Below are positions 39,575 to 49,004 of a stretch of 64,000 bases of DNA, piece by piece. The DNA lies in assembly GCF_030818905.1 (NCBI RefSeq), contig NZ_JAUTAZ010000001.1, positions 930,001 through 994,000 of the forward strand, read 5' to 3'. The first letter of the stretch is position 1. The number at the start of each line of letters is the position of its first letter. Both the position numbers and the translations under genes were made by a program. Under the pieces are notes generated by a model. That model was not told the DNA's origin and ran no database searches. It was given only the letters and a program-made list of their open reading frames with translations. The stretch comes from Microbacterium sp. SORGH_AS_0888. GTDB lineage: Bacteria > Actinomycetota > Actinomycetes > Actinomycetales > Microbacteriaceae.

Positions 39575-40566
39575 GCGCCGCCCCCGAGGGGCGCAGGATG
39601 CTGCGCCTCGAGGTCCGCAACGCCCAGACCCCGATCGAGCGCAAGCCGGAGTGGATCAAGACCAAGGCCAAGCTCGGTCCGGAGTACCGCGAACTGCACC
39701 AGCTCGTGAAGACCGAGGAGCTGCACACGGTCTGCCAGGAGGCGGGCTGCCCCAACATCTTCGAGTGCTGGGAAGACCGGGAGGCCACGTTCCTCATCGG
39801 CGGCTCGCAGTGCACGCGCCGCTGCGACTTCTGCCAGATCGACACCGGCAAGCCCGCCGACTACGACACGGACGAGCCGCGGCGCGTCGCCGAGAGCGTG
39901 AGCCGGATGCAGCTGCGCTACGCGACCGTCACCGGGGTCGCCCGCGACGACCTGCCCGACGGGGGTGCGTGGCTGCACGCCGAGACCGTGCGCCGCATCC
40001 ACGCCGACAACCCCGGCACCGGCGTCGAGATCCTCGCAACCGACTTCAACGGCGACCCCGCGCTGCTCGGCGAGATCTTCGAGGCGCGGCCGGAGGTGTT
40101 CGCGCACAACGTCGAGACGGTGCCGCGCATCTTCAAGCGCATCCGTCCCGCGTTCCGGTACGACCGCTCGCTCGATGTGATCACCCAGGCCCGCACCGCG
40201 GGTCTCATCACGAAGTCCAACCTGATCCTCGGGATGGGTGAGGAACCCGAGGAGGTCGTCCAGGCGCTGCACGACCTGCACGACGCCGGCTGCGACATCA
40301 TCACGATCACGCAGTACCTGCGCCCGTCGCCACGGCATCTGCCCGTCGCCCGCTGGGTCAAGCCGGACGAGTTCGTCGCGTTCAAGGCCGAGGCCGAGCA
40401 GATCGGCTTCCTGGGCGTGCTGGCCGGTCCGCTCGTGCGCTCCTCGTACCGCGCGGGACGGCTCTGGGCGCAGTCGATGCTCGCGAAGGGGCGCGACATC
40501 CCCGCGGAGCTCGCGCACCTGGCGCGGGACCTCGCCGCCGAGACGACGTTCGCCCAGGCCGTCTGA
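39571..40566 (+). CDS. lipA: Lipoyl synthase LipA
   Basis: Radical-SAM enzyme that inserts two sulfurs into the octanoyl group made available by LipB. The 331 residues show both iron-sulfur sites: the auxiliary C-x4-C-x5-C (Cys55, Cys60, Cys66) and the SAM site C-x3-C-x2-C (Cys81, Cys85, Cys88). Near the C-terminus is [12 protein letters not shown] with the conserved serine. It ends 9 bases before a convergent gene. Confidence 0.97.
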   Translation: MSAAPEGRRMLRLEVRNAQTPIERKPEWIKTKAKLGPEYRELHQLVKTEELHTVCQEAGCPNIFECWEDREATFLIGGSQCTRRCDFCQIDTGKPADYDTDEPRRVAESVSRMQLRYATVTGVARDDLPDGGAWLHAETVRRIHADNPGTGVEILATDFNGDPALLGEIFEARPEVFAHNVETVPRIFKRIRPAFRYDRSLDVITQARTAGLITKSNLILGMGEEPEEVVQALHDLHDAGCDIITITQYLRPSPRHLPVARWVKPDEFVAFKAEAEQIGFLGVLAGPLVRSSYRAGRLWAQSMLAKGRDIPAELAHLARDLAAETTFAQAV

Positions 40567-40579
40567 GCCGAGCGCTCAG
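40563..40579. terminator. Short palindrome across two convergent stops
   Basis: CTGAGC (40563-40568) and GCTCAG (40574-40579) with a 5-base loop include the stops of lipA and the DUF2004 gene. Weak as a terminator. Confidence 0.3.
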
Positions 40580-41076
40580 TCGGCGCTCGTGACCGACTGC
40601 ACGTTGCCGTCGGAGTCGAGGTTCACGAGCAGGACGTCGTCCGTGGAGTCCGCGTCCAAGGCGTACTCCAGCACGGCGAACGGGTCCGTGCCGCCGTGCT
40701 CGTCGGCGAGGATCGTCATGCTCATCAGCTGGAGCGAGCGGATGACGTCGACGTGCACGTCGCCCGAGATGTCGACCAGGAACTCCGAGAGGTCCTCGCC
40801 CAGGTGCTCCTGCTGCTGCAGGATGTACTCGGTCACCTCGCTCGTGCGGTCGTCCAGCTCGGTCACCATCGCGTTGCGCGCCTGCAGGTCGATGCGCTCG
40901 ATCGAGGACACGAGCGCCGCGGCGACGTCGAGCGCCGCCTCCGACACGTCGTCCTGGTCGGGCGCGGTCAGATCGACCGTGACCGACTGGTCTCCGAACT
41001 CCACGGTCTCGGACCAGAAGATCGACCCGTCGGGCCCGGACTCCAGGAGTCCGAAGAAGTCGTGCTCGATCGCCAT
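40576..41076 (-). CDS. DUF2004 protein
   Basis: A 166-residue acidic cytosolic protein: IEHDFFGLLESGPDGSIFWS, a strand-rich first third, then helices with QARNAMVTELDDRTSEVTEY and a C-terminal strand pair (DDVLLVNLDSDGNVQSV). This fits DUF2004, whose role is unknown. No clear -10 box precedes it. Confidence 0.75.
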   Translation of the reverse strand: MAIEHDFFGLLESGPDGSIFWSETVEFGDQSVTVDLTAPDQDDVSEAALDVAAALVSSIERIDLQARNAMVTELDDRTSEVTEYILQQQEHLGEDLSEFLVDISGDVHVDVIRSLQLMSMTILADEHGGTDPFAVLEYALDADSTDDVLLVNLDSDGNVQSVTSAD

Positions 41077-41140
41077 CCACCCATGAAACCAGGCGCGGCG
41101 CCGCGCCGGTAGTCCGTCGCGGCGCGTCGCGTCACGCGGA

Positions 41141-42013
41141 TCAGGAGACGAGCGCCTCGACGAACACGTGCGGCGTGAAACCGGTCAGGTCGCCGATGCC
41201 CTCGCCCTGGCCGAGGAGCTTGACCGGGATGCCGGTGCGCTCCTGCACGGCCAGCACGAACCCGCCCTTCGCCGAGCCGTCGAGCTTGGTGAGCACGAGA
41301 CCCGTGACGCCCGCATGTTCGAGGAACGCCTGTGCCTGCATGACCCCGTTCTGGCCCGTCGTGGCGTCGAGCACGAGCAGCACCTCGCTGATGGGGGCCT
41401 GCTTCTGGACGACCCGCGTGATCTTGCCGAGCTCGTCCATGAGCCCGCCCTTGGTGTGCAGGCGACCCGCCGTGTCGATGAGGACGATCTCGGTTCCCGT
41501 GCTCTTGGCGTGCTCGACGGTCTGGAACGCGACGGATGCGGGGTCCTGACCCTCGTGCTGGGGGCGCACGATCGATGCTCCGCCGCGCTCGGCCCACGTC
41601 GCGAGCTGATCGACCGCGGCGGCGCGGAAGGTGTCGGCCGCACCCACAACGACCGAGCGGTCGTAGCGGCGCAGGAAGTGGGCGAACTTGCCGATCGTCG
41701 TGGTCTTTCCCACGCCGTTGACGCCGACGACCAGGACGACGGCGGGCCGCTCGGTCAGCCGCAGGGTCGTGTCGAACTTCGCGAAGTGCTCCTCGAGGGT
41801 CTCCTTCAGCATCCGCTGCAGGTCGCGCGGATCGGTCGTGCGATAGCGGTCGACCTTCTCGTGGAGCTCGTCGAGGAGTCGCTCGGTGATGTCGGGCCCG
41901 AAGTCGGCGGTCAGCAACGCCGTCTCGAGGTCGTCCCACGTGGTCTCGTCGATGACGGGCTTGACGAACATTCCGCGCAGGGCACGCCCCAGCGACCACG
42001 ATCTCTCAACCAT
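41141..42013 (-). CDS. ftsY: Signal recognition particle receptor FtsY
   Basis: Membrane-associated GTPase that receives Ffh-ribosome complexes. The 290 residues include a short N domain, then GVNGVGKTTTIGKFAHFL, GAADTFRAAAVDQLATWAER, IDTAGRLHTKGGLMDELGKI and LTKLDGSAKGG. It lacks the long acidic A domain, as usual in actinobacteria. TAGGCT is 6 bases before the ATG at 42013. Confidence 0.98.
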   Translation of the reverse strand: MVERSWSLGRALRGMFVKPVIDETTWDDLETALLTADFGPDITERLLDELHEKVDRYRTTDPRDLQRMLKETLEEHFAKFDTTLRLTERPAVVLVVGVNGVGKTTTIGKFAHFLRRYDRSVVVGAADTFRAAAVDQLATWAERGGASIVRPQHEGQDPASVAFQTVEHAKSTGTEIVLIDTAGRLHTKGGLMDELGKITRVVQKQAPISEVLLVLDATTGQNGVMQAQAFLEHAGVTGLVLTKLDGSAKGGFVLAVQERTGIPVKLLGQGEGIGDLTGFTPHVFVEALVS

Positions 42014-42019
42014 GGACCC

Positions 42020-42025
42020 AGCCTA
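42020..42025 (-). promoter_or_regulatory. Leaderless-type -10 box of ftsY
   Basis: TAGGCT stands 6 bases before the ATG at 42013. Confidence 0.5.
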
Positions 42026-42035
42026 CGGGGCGTCG

Positions 42036-42707
42036 TCAGCGCGGAAGTCCGATGACGGGCGAGAAGGCGCCGGGACTCGCGGCCAGAGCCTGCCACTGCT
42101 GGTACACGTCGACGCCGGCCGGGCAGTCGAGACTCGCCACGAGCCCGGCATCGGGCGCGCCGAACGCCCGCGCGGCGACGATGTAGGTCTTCCCCGAGCT
42201 CGAGTCCGACCCCGCGACCGAACGCGCCTCGACCGGGCCGCGATCCAGCGAGGCGAAAGATATGCGCTCGTTGGCATATTGCTCGATGTCTGCCACGGTG
42301 GCCGAGAACTGCGTGGCGAGCAGCGCATCCGTCAGCGCCAGGTCGTCCGTGTCCGCCCCGGGGAGGCCGGTCAGCGTGCCCTGCCAGTAGCCGATGACGC
42401 ACTGCGTGGTCGTGTCGAGGTACGACCACGAGCCGGTGCCGGTGTCGGGAGTGGAGACGGTGAAGCGCTTGTCGGCCAGGAACGGATCGCCCCACTGCGG
42501 CTTCTCGCCCGGGTCGAGCGTCGCACCGGCTTCGAACGTGAGCCCGGTGTCCGTGGGGTCGGGCGACGTCGCGGGCGCCGACGGGGTCGCGGCGGGCGCG
42601 GGGGCCTTCTGGCCCAGCACCGCGTCGATCACGCCGCATCCGCTGAGCAGCGTCGCCGCGAGCGGCAGGGCAAGGAGGGCGGTCAGGGATCTCGGCAGGG
42701 AGCGCAT
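42036..42707 (-). CDS. Lipoprotein of unknown function
   Basis: The 223-residue protein has a lipoprotein signal (LTALLALPLAATLLSGCG), a Pro/Ala/Thr linker and an outside domain with SWSYLDTTTQCVIGYWQG and ISFASLDRGPVEARSV. Two cysteines in the domain may form a disulfide. I do not recognise the family. It lies between ftsY and smc and has its own TAGCGT box 6 bases before the ATG. Confidence 0.8.
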   Translation of the reverse strand: MRSLPRSLTALLALPLAATLLSGCGVIDAVLGQKAPAPAATPSAPATSPDPTDTGLTFEAGATLDPGEKPQWGDPFLADKRFTVSTPDTGTGSWSYLDTTTQCVIGYWQGTLTGLPGADTDDLALTDALLATQFSATVADIEQYANERISFASLDRGPVEARSVAGSDSSSGKTYIVAARAFGAPDAGLVASLDCPAGVDVYQQWQALAASPGAFSPVIGLPR

Positions 42708-42713
42708 CGACTC

Positions 42714-42719
42714 ACGCTA
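42714..42719 (-). promoter_or_regulatory. Leaderless-type -10 box of the lipoprotein gene
   Basis: TAGCGT stands 6 bases before the ATG at 42707. Confidence 0.5.
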
Positions 42720-42757
42720 GCTCCCGCCGTGCGCATCTGCGTCCGCTGTCCACAGGG

Positions 42758-45700
42758 TCAGGACGTGGCCGGCTCGCGCACACGCTGGCCCACGACGGCC
42801 GAGACCCCGTCCTGCCGCATCGAGACGCCGTACAGCGCATCGGCGATCTCCATCGTGCGCTTCTGATGGGTGATGACGATGAGCTGGCTCGCCGCACGCA
42901 GCTTCTCGAAGACGCTGAGCAGACGTCCGAGGTTCGCGTCGTCGAGCGCGGCCTCGACCTCGTCGAGGATGTAGAAGGGGCTCGGCCGCGCGGTGAAGAT
43001 CGACACCAGCAGCGCGACCGCCGCGAGCGAGCGCTCACCGCCCGAGAGCAGCGACAGACGCTCGACCTTCTTGCCGACCGGACGCACCGAGACCTCGATC
43101 CCGGTCGTCAGCGGATTCTCCGGATCCGTCAGCGCGATCGATCCGGTCCCGCCGGGGAACAGCATCGGGAAGACCTCGGTGAAGGCTTCCCGCGTGTCCT
43201 CGAACGCGGCGAGGAAGATCGTCTGCATCCGCTCGTCGAGCTCCTCGATGATCGTCATCAGGTCCTTGCGCGTCTGGGTCAGATCGGCGAGCTGCTCGGT
43301 GAGGAAGGCGTGACGCTGCTCGAGCGCGGCGAACTCCTCGAGCGCCAGCGGGTTGACCCGTCCGAGCTGCGCGAGCTTGCGCTCCGCCGCCTGCAGCCGC
43401 GCGCGTTGACGCGCCCGGTCGAAGGGCTCCTCGGCGCCGTCGGCGACCGGCACCGGCTGGTCCGGCCCGTACTCCGCGACGAGGATCTCCTCGTCCAGTG
43501 CGAGCTCGCTCTGGACTCGTTCGAGCAGGCTCGTCACGTGCAGCCGCTTCTCGTGCGAGCGCAGCTGCAGGCCGTGGACGCTCTCGGTCAGGGCCGTCAG
43601 CCGCTCGCGGACCGTGCTCTCGACGCGCCGCTGCTCGGCGACCTGCGCCGTGACGGCCGTGCGCGCCGACTCCGCGGCGGCGAGCTCCACGCGCGCCTGG
43701 CTGACCGAGCGATCGACCGAGTCGAGCAGGGCGGGCAGCTGGTCCGCGACCTCCGCCGCGATCTCGCGCTGTCGACGCCGGATCACGGCACGTCGCGCCG
43801 CCTCCGCGGCCGCCACGCGCTCGCGTTCGCGCTGCTTCTCCAGCGCCACGATGCGCGCTTCTCCGGCACGGATGCGTTCCCGGAGCGTCTCGACGTCGAG
43901 CCGCGCCCGCATCTCGGCCTCGCGCGCCTGGTCGAGCGCGGCGAGCATGCCTTCGCGGGCGGACGCGTCGAGGATCGGACGCGGTGCCTCCAACGCGTTC
44001 GCGAGGCGTTCCTCGGCGACACGGGCGGAGTCCTCGGCCTCGGCGACGGCGGCCTGCGCCTGTGCGAGCGCCTGCGTCAGACGCTCGCACTCGGCGACGG
44101 CGGCCTCGTGGCGCACGGTCGCGCGGTTGACCTGCTCGGCGTGCGCGGCGAGCGCCGCGTCGTGCTCGCGCAGGGCCTGGAGCGCGTGCGCTGTCGCGGC
44201 CCGCGCCTCGGTGAGCTCGCGCGATCGCTCGCCGAGCGCCTCCCGCAGTGATTCGGCGACGATCGTCAGCTCCTCGAGGCGTTCGGCGGCGGCATCGCGT
44301 TCCGCCGCGAGCTCGAGTCGCGACCTGCCGGCCCCGCTGCCGGCACGGAGGGTGTACCGGGTGACGATCTCACCGGACCGGCTGACGACCCTGAGGTCCG
44401 CGGATGCGGCGGCCTCACGCTGAGCAGCGTCGAGGTCGTCGGCGATCACGACGCGGGCGAGGAGACCGCGGACGCCCTCGGGCGCGGTGACCACGTCCAC
44501 GGCCCGCACGGTGCCCTCGGGCGCCTCCGGCGCCGGTTCCGCCTCGACGTCCGCGATCGCGATCTCGACCACGCCGAGCTCGTCGTCGCGGACGCGGTCG
44601 GCGGTCCGACGCGCGTCGAGGGCCGTGTCCACGAGAACGCCCTCCGCGATGCCGCCCAGCGCCGCCGCGACGGCGGCCTCGAAACCGGGCCGCACCTGCA
44701 CGGCGTCGCCGACGAGCCCGCGGACCCCGTCTCCGCCGGCGGCGACGATCTCGGCGGCCCCGCCTCGCACGTCGAGGGCTCGCCCGAGCGTCGCGACCTG
44801 GGCGGCGAGGGCGTCGATCTCGCGTTCGGCCGCGTGGAGCCGTTCGCGGATGCCGGCGACATCCGTCTCCGCGTCGGCGGCACGGCGCTGCGCCCGCTCA
44901 TAGGCGGCGGCATGCTCCGCGGAGGACTCCTCCGGGGTGAGGTCGGGGTCCACACCGGCGAGCGCCTCCTCGGCGTCGGCGCGACGCGCCAGGGCGGCGT
45001 CGAGCGCCCGCTGCTGCCGTTCCACGCCCGCGACGATCGCCTCGAGCGCGGACGTCGCGGCAGCCGCGGTCCCCCGCAGCGCCGTGATGCGCATGTCGTG
45101 CTCGGAGACGAGAGCGCTCTGCTCGGCGATGTCGCTGTCGAGCGCGTCGAGCTCGGCCCGCGCGCGGGCGACCTCACGCCCTGCGGCGGCGGCGGCATCC
45201 TGAGCCTCGCCCACCGAGATCTCGTCGAGCTCCGCGCGCACGGCGTCGATGTCGGACTGCGACACGGTCGGTGTCGGGATGAGGGCGTCCTCGTCGGCCG
45301 AGAGGAGCGCGAGCCGCTGCTGCGCGAGCGTGAAGAGCCCCCGCAGCCGTTCCTGCACCTGCTCGAGGCCGAACGCCGTCCGCCGCGCGTCGTCGACGGC
45401 TTCGGAGCGCTGCTCTGCCTCCAACCGCGCGAGCGAGGCCCTGACCTGGTCGAGCTGATCCTGAAGCACGAGCTGCTCGGCGTGGCGCTCCTGTTCGTTC
45501 CGCGCCTGGTCGGCGAGGTCACGGCGCAGGCCGACGAGCTCGTCGGCGTACAGCCGCGCCTTCGCGTCGCGCACCTCGGCGGCGATCGTGGCGGCCTCCC
45601 GCGCGACCTCGGCCTGACGCCCGAGCGGCTTGAGCTGGCGGCGGATCTCGCCGGCCAGGTCGCTGAGGCGCGTGAGGTTGGCCTCCATCGCCTCGAGCTT

Positions 45701-46237
45701 TCGGAGCGTCTTCTCCTTGCGGCGGCGGTGCTTGAGGATGCCGGCGGCCTCCTCGATGAACCCGCGCCGGTCCTCCGGGCTCGCCTGCAGCACGGTGTCG
45801 AGCCGCCCCTGCCCCACGATCACGTGCATCTCGCGGCCGAGGCCGGAGTCGCTGAGCAGCTCCTGCAGGTCGAGCAGGCGGCAGGACTCCCCGTTGATCG
45901 CGTACTCGCTGGATCCGTTGCGGAAGAGGGTCCGGCTGATCGTGACCTCGGCGTACTCGATCGGCAGCGCACCGTCGGAGTTGTCGATCGTCAGCTGCAC
46001 CTCGGCACGCCCGAGCGGTCCGCGCGTGGATGTCCCGGCGAAGATGACATCCTCCATCTTGCCGCCGCGGAGCGTCTTGGCACCCTGCTCCCCCATGACC
46101 CAGGCGAGCGCGTCGACGACGTTGGACTTGCCCGAGCCGTTCGGCCCGACGATGGCGGTGACACCGGGCTCGAAGGCGAACGTCGTGGGCTGCGCGAACG
46201 ACTTGAACCCTTTGAGCGTGACGCTCTTCAGGTGCAT
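42758..46237 (-). CDS. smc: Chromosome segregation protein SMC
   Basis: ATPase that organises and segregates the chromosome with ScpA and ScpB. The 1159 residues show Walker A GPNGSGKSNVVDALAWVMGE, two long coiled-coil arms, a hinge around GVRGLVGDAVQVRPGFEAAV, the signature LSGGERSLAAVALL and Walker B FYILDEVEAALDD. GGAGG precedes the ATG at 46237. In related genomes it usually follows rnc and mutM; here a 6.4-kb island separates them. Confidence 0.98.
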   Translation of the reverse strand: MHLKSVTLKGFKSFAQPTTFAFEPGVTAIVGPNGSGKSNVVDALAWVMGEQGAKTLRGGKMEDVIFAGTSTRGPLGRAEVQLTIDNSDGALPIEYAEVTISRTLFRNGSSEYAINGESCRLLDLQELLSDSGLGREMHVIVGQGRLDTVLQASPEDRRGFIEEAAGILKHRRRKEKTLRKLEAMEANLTRLSDLAGEIRRQLKPLGRQAEVAREAATIAAEVRDAKARLYADELVGLRRDLADQARNEQERHAEQLVLQDQLDQVRASLARLEAEQRSEAVDDARRTAFGLEQVQERLRGLFTLAQQRLALLSADEDALIPTPTVSQSDIDAVRAELDEISVGEAQDAAAAAGREVARARAELDALDSDIAEQSALVSEHDMRITALRGTAAAATSALEAIVAGVERQQRALDAALARRADAEEALAGVDPDLTPEESSAEHAAAYERAQRRAADAETDVAGIRERLHAAEREIDALAAQVATLGRALDVRGGAAEIVAAGGDGVRGLVGDAVQVRPGFEAAVAAALGGIAEGVLVDTALDARRTADRVRDDELGVVEIAIADVEAEPAPEAPEGTVRAVDVVTAPEGVRGLLARVVIADDLDAAQREAAASADLRVVSRSGEIVTRYTLRAGSGAGRSRLELAAERDAAAERLEELTIVAESLREALGERSRELTEARAATAHALQALREHDAALAAHAEQVNRATVRHEAAVAECERLTQALAQAQAAVAEAEDSARVAEERLANALEAPRPILDASAREGMLAALDQAREAEMRARLDVETLRERIRAGEARIVALEKQRERERVAAAEAARRAVIRRRQREIAAEVADQLPALLDSVDRSVSQARVELAAAESARTAVTAQVAEQRRVESTVRERLTALTESVHGLQLRSHEKRLHVTSLLERVQSELALDEEILVAEYGPDQPVPVADGAEEPFDRARQRARLQAAERKLAQLGRVNPLALEEFAALEQRHAFLTEQLADLTQTRKDLMTIIEELDERMQTIFLAAFEDTREAFTEVFPMLFPGGTGSIALTDPENPLTTGIEVSVRPVGKKVERLSLLSGGERSLAAVALLVSIFTARPSPFYILDEVEAALDDANLGRLLSVFEKLRAASQLIVITHQKRTMEIADALYGVSMRQDGVSAVVGQRVREPATS

Positions 46238-46342
46238 AAGAGGTCCTCCGGGCCGCTCGACGGTACGCCGATCAGGCTACCCGAGGCCGCCGCCACGAAC
46301 CGGCAGCGGCGCGGCGCGGGCGACGGACGACACGCCAGGAGG

Positions 46343-46372
46343 TTGACGAATCCGAGAGTTCTCCGATAGCGT
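46343..46372 (+). promoter_or_regulatory. Strong sigma-70-like promoter at the edge of the island
   Basis: TTGACG (46343-46348), an 18-base spacer and TAGCGT (46367-46372). This is the best -35/-10 pair seen in the window. It reads away from smc toward the short ORF at 46428 and the genes beyond. Confidence 0.55.
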
Positions 46373-46427
46373 CACAAACCTGTCCATCCCGGGCACACCG
46401 GTCACCGAGTCGAGAGGAGCCGAGAAG

Positions 46428-46490
46428 ATGACTGAATTCGTCATTGATCCGGCCAACCGCCTCCTCGGCGATCGACGAATCCGCGGGTAG
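46428..46490 (+). CDS. Possible 20-residue peptide ORF behind the strong promoter
   Basis: An ATG with GAGAGGAG at good spacing opens a 20-codon frame (MTEFVIDPANRLLG and six more) that ends at TAG. The frame stays open for about 40 more codons past the TAG, so it may be a leader peptide, a tiny protein or the remains of a longer gene. It resembles no family I know. A hairpin follows at 46523-46539. Confidence 0.3.
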   Translation: MTEFVIDPANRLLGDRRIRG

Positions 46491-46522
46491 CGACTCCACG
46501 CCGACCCGCCGACGAGGCGGAT

Positions 46523-46539
46523 GCTCGGCCGTGCCGAGC
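46523..46539 (+). terminator. Hairpin downstream of the 20-codon ORF
   Basis: GCTCGGC and GCCGAGC, perfect 7-base arms with a 3-base loop, 33 bases after the TAG. There is no U-tract. The rest of 46238-46752 shows no other gene that I can support. Confidence 0.3.
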
Positions 46540-46752
46540 CCGCCGCCCCGCTTCTGAGCGCTGTTCCCGTGCGACCACGCACCGGCCCGCTCCGTCCGCT
46601 GTCGCTATGACCGCGCCCGCCCCTCCGCTCCTGCGGAGATCGTCGCCGACACGCCGACCCGGCGCATCCGTCGCCGGGGTGTCGTCCACGATCCCCGCAC
46701 GACGGACCTCACACCAGACCCATGACCCCACCCCCTCGCATCGGAGAACACC

Positions 46753-46989
46753 ATGAACACCCTCACCGACCGGCCTTCCACGACCGGCCGCAGCCCTTCC
46801 CCTCCCCCGCGGGTACCCCTCCTCGACCGCCTCGCCATGCGGCTGGGCCTCGCCCTGCTGATGTGGGGACGTCGCCGGCGGCGGCGCACGATGGATGCCG
46901 CAGCCGTCGCGGAGCTGCGGCGCCTGCGCGAGCACTACGAGCACCAGGCCGCCCACGCCGCGTGGTGGCAGATCACCCGCATCCGCTGA
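46753..46989 (+). CDS. Small basic protein of unknown function (78 residues)
   Basis: The protein has a Pro/Thr-rich start, a hydrophobic stretch (LAMRLGLALLMWG), an Arg run (RRRRRR) and a charged helix (AVAELRRLREHYEHQAAHAA). Similar short proteins with the R-L-A-M-R-x-G-L-A-L-L-x-W-G core are familiar in Microbacteriaceae, without known function. GGAGAACACC precedes the ATG, and a perfect hairpin follows at 47000-47039, so the gene looks real. The hydrophobic part may sit in the membrane. Confidence 0.7.
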   Translation: MNTLTDRPSTTGRSPSPPPRVPLLDRLAMRLGLALLMWGRRRRRRTMDAAAVAELRRLREHYEHQAAHAAWWQITRIR

Positions 46990-46999
46990 TCCGCGCGCA

Positions 47000-47039
47000 C
47001 GTGCCTTCCCGAACGCCCTCAGGCGTCCGGGAAGGCACG
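47000..47039 (+). terminator. Terminator hairpin after the 78-residue gene
   Basis: GTGCCTTCCCG (47001-47011) pairs with CGGGAAGGCAC (47028-47038), and inner ACGCC (47013-47017) with GGCGT (47022-47026). The stem is long and has no following T-run. Confidence 0.65.
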
Positions 47040-47173
47040 CCCGAGGTTCCCGCGGCTCCTCCACACGTTCGAGCTCACTGCGCCGTCGGCGGCTTCCTTG
47101 TGATAACACGGAGAAGTCGGCGATCGACGATGACGCGTCAGGCCGACCGACGACCGCCAGAAGAGGGGGACGT

Positions 47174-48637
47174 ATGTCATATGAAGACCGGCCCGACGAC
47201 CGAGCGTTCGGAGACGACGAGCGTTCGTACGCTCGGCAGATCGACCGTCTGAACGAGTTGGGTCCACGCCGTCCTGGCAGCGACGCGCACCATGCCCTCG
47301 TCGACGATATCGCGTCGGACCTCACCGCTCTCGGCTATGCGGTGGAACGGGACACCCACGAGTTCGAACGATGGGATGCCCCGCTCTCGAGCACCGCCCT
47401 CACTGTGGGAGGACGCCGCGTCGAGGTGTCGTCATCATGGCCGTACTCGGGAGAGACCGGTCCGGCCGGGGTGTCCGCCCCGCTCATTCTGTTGACGGGC
47501 CGTCGGCGGAGGTGGAAGCGCGCAAGAGGACGCATCGCGGTCATAGAGGTGTACAACGTCGATGCACCGGCGTCGCTCCTGCTGGACTCATGGGGCGGAC
47601 CGCTCCCGTTCGACCGGACCGCGAATCCCGCCATCTCGAGCGAGCTCGCCGGAACAGACCTGTCGGGCGCCCGCGCGGCCGGAGTCCTCGGAGTCGTGGC
47701 GATCTGGCGTGATCTGCCCGACGATGAGGCCCGCGGCCAGTACCTGCCGTTCACGCGCCCCTATCAAGACATCCCCGCGGTGTGGGTGCCTGCCTCGCAA
47801 GGCGATGAGCTCGTCGCGGCGGCGCGACGTGGCGAACGCGCGACCCTGACCCTGGATGCCACCCGCCATCCGAACGCGACGATGGACACCGTGTGGGCCG
47901 TCGCGCCGGGGAGCGGGCCGCACGCGCACGAGAGCGTGATCGTCGTGACACACAGCGACGGCGGTAACGCCGTGGAAGAGAACGGTCACATCGGCCTGCT
48001 CGCGCTCGCCCGGGATGCCGTCTCGACCCCGCACGACCGGACGATCGTGTTCGTCGTCGTCGCCGGCCATCTGCGCATCCCCGCGGTCTCGACGCACGGG
48101 CAGGCGACCTCGGCGTGGCTCGACGCGCACCCCGACCTCTGGTCGCCCGCGTCTTCGGGCTTGACGGCGGTCGCCGGTCTTGCGATCGAGCACCTCGGCG
48201 CCAGACGTCGACGCGACGACGCGGTGACCACCGGTGCAGAGAATCCCGCGGAGCCCGAGCTGATCTATGCCACGACGCGCGAACTCGACGGGCTGACGCG
48301 GTCGGTCTGGAACGGCGCAGGCCCGGTTCGCCCGGTCCGCCCGGGTGCTCTGATACATCTCGGCGAAGGCGAGCCGCTGTACGAACGGGGCATCCCGGCC
48401 GTCGCTCTCATCACGGGCCCGGCGTTTCTCCTCGCCGAGACGTCCGCAGCGGGCGTGGATCTCGATCTGCTCTCGCGACAGGTCGAGAGCTTCCGCAGGC
48501 TACTCAGGCATCTCGCGAACGCCACGGACCCGTCCTCCTTCGGAAGGGTGAGAAGAGCCGGACGAGGGAAGAAGCTCGCCGCGACCCTGCGAGTGGCGCT
48601 GTTCGCGAACCGGTCCGCTCGTCGCGTGAAGGCGTGA
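47174..48637 (+). CDS. Atypical M28-like / PA-domain protein
   Basis: The 487-residue protein opens like M28 peptidases (RQIDRLNELGPRRPGSDAHH, DLTALGYAVERDTHEFE), has a PA-like middle part (GRIAVIEVYNVDAPASLLLD, ARAAGVLGVVAIWRD) and a core with VIVVTHSDGGNAVEENGHIG, FVVVAGHLRIPAVSTHGQAT and AVAGLAIEHLGARR. The usual D-D-N and E-E-G ligand blocks of M28 are replaced by V-E-E-N-G and A-G-H. It may be a peptidase with altered metal ligands or an inactive relative. No signal peptide is seen. The ATG at 47174 has GAGGGGG upstream. It is convergent with the type VII-like genes. Confidence 0.7.
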   Translation: MSYEDRPDDRAFGDDERSYARQIDRLNELGPRRPGSDAHHALVDDIASDLTALGYAVERDTHEFERWDAPLSSTALTVGGRRVEVSSSWPYSGETGPAGVSAPLILLTGRRRRWKRARGRIAVIEVYNVDAPASLLLDSWGGPLPFDRTANPAISSELAGTDLSGARAAGVLGVVAIWRDLPDDEARGQYLPFTRPYQDIPAVWVPASQGDELVAAARRGERATLTLDATRHPNATMDTVWAVAPGSGPHAHESVIVVTHSDGGNAVEENGHIGLLALARDAVSTPHDRTIVFVVVAGHLRIPAVSTHGQATSAWLDAHPDLWSPASSGLTAVAGLAIEHLGARRRRDDAVTTGAENPAEPELIYATTRELDGLTRSVWNGAGPVRPVRPGALIHLGEGEPLYERGIPAVALITGPAFLLAETSAAGVDLDLLSRQVESFRRLLRHLANATDPSSFGRVRRAGRGKKLAATLRVALFANRSARRVKA

Positions 48638-48703
48638 CCCGCACGGCCCGAGCCGCACGTGATGCCCGCACCCTGCTCCGTCGCGAACGTCCTCGTGACG
48701 ACC

Positions 48704-48994
48704 TCAGAGTCCGAGGACCGCGCGAGCGCCGTCGACGTCCGCCTGGGCCAGTTCCTGGGCGTACTGCGATACGCGGCGGCTCGTCAGACGGAGCGTCGTG
48801 GCCTTATCGCGCAGAGTGCCATCGATCTGCGCGTGCCGCCCAGTCCACGCGGTCTGGGCGTCGCCCATCCACCGCGCTCGCATGGTGCGGGAAGCGGCGG
48901 CCAACGCGTCCATGTCGACATCGAGGGTGTCGGCCGCGCTCGAAAGCACCTGCGCCGACGCGGCGATCGATTCGATGTCCGCTTTGAGATACAT
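48704..48994 (-). CDS. WXG100 family protein
   Basis: A 96-residue helical protein: MYLKADIESIAASAQVLSSA, then ARWMGDAQTAWTGRHAQ with a W-M-G turn at the middle, and a second helix (LRLTSRRVSQYAQELAQADV). Size, helix-turn-helix shape and the W-x-G match ESAT-6 / CFP-10-like substrates of type VII secretion. GAGGAGG precedes the ATG at 48994; a longer frame upstream is less likely. It is the last gene of the minus-strand type VII-like cluster. Confidence 0.85.
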   Translation of the reverse strand: MYLKADIESIAASAQVLSSAADTLDVDMDALAAASRTMRARWMGDAQTAWTGRHAQIDGTLRDKATTLRLTSRRVSQYAQELAQADVDGARAVLGL

Positions 48995-49004
48995 GGAAGC
49001 CTCC

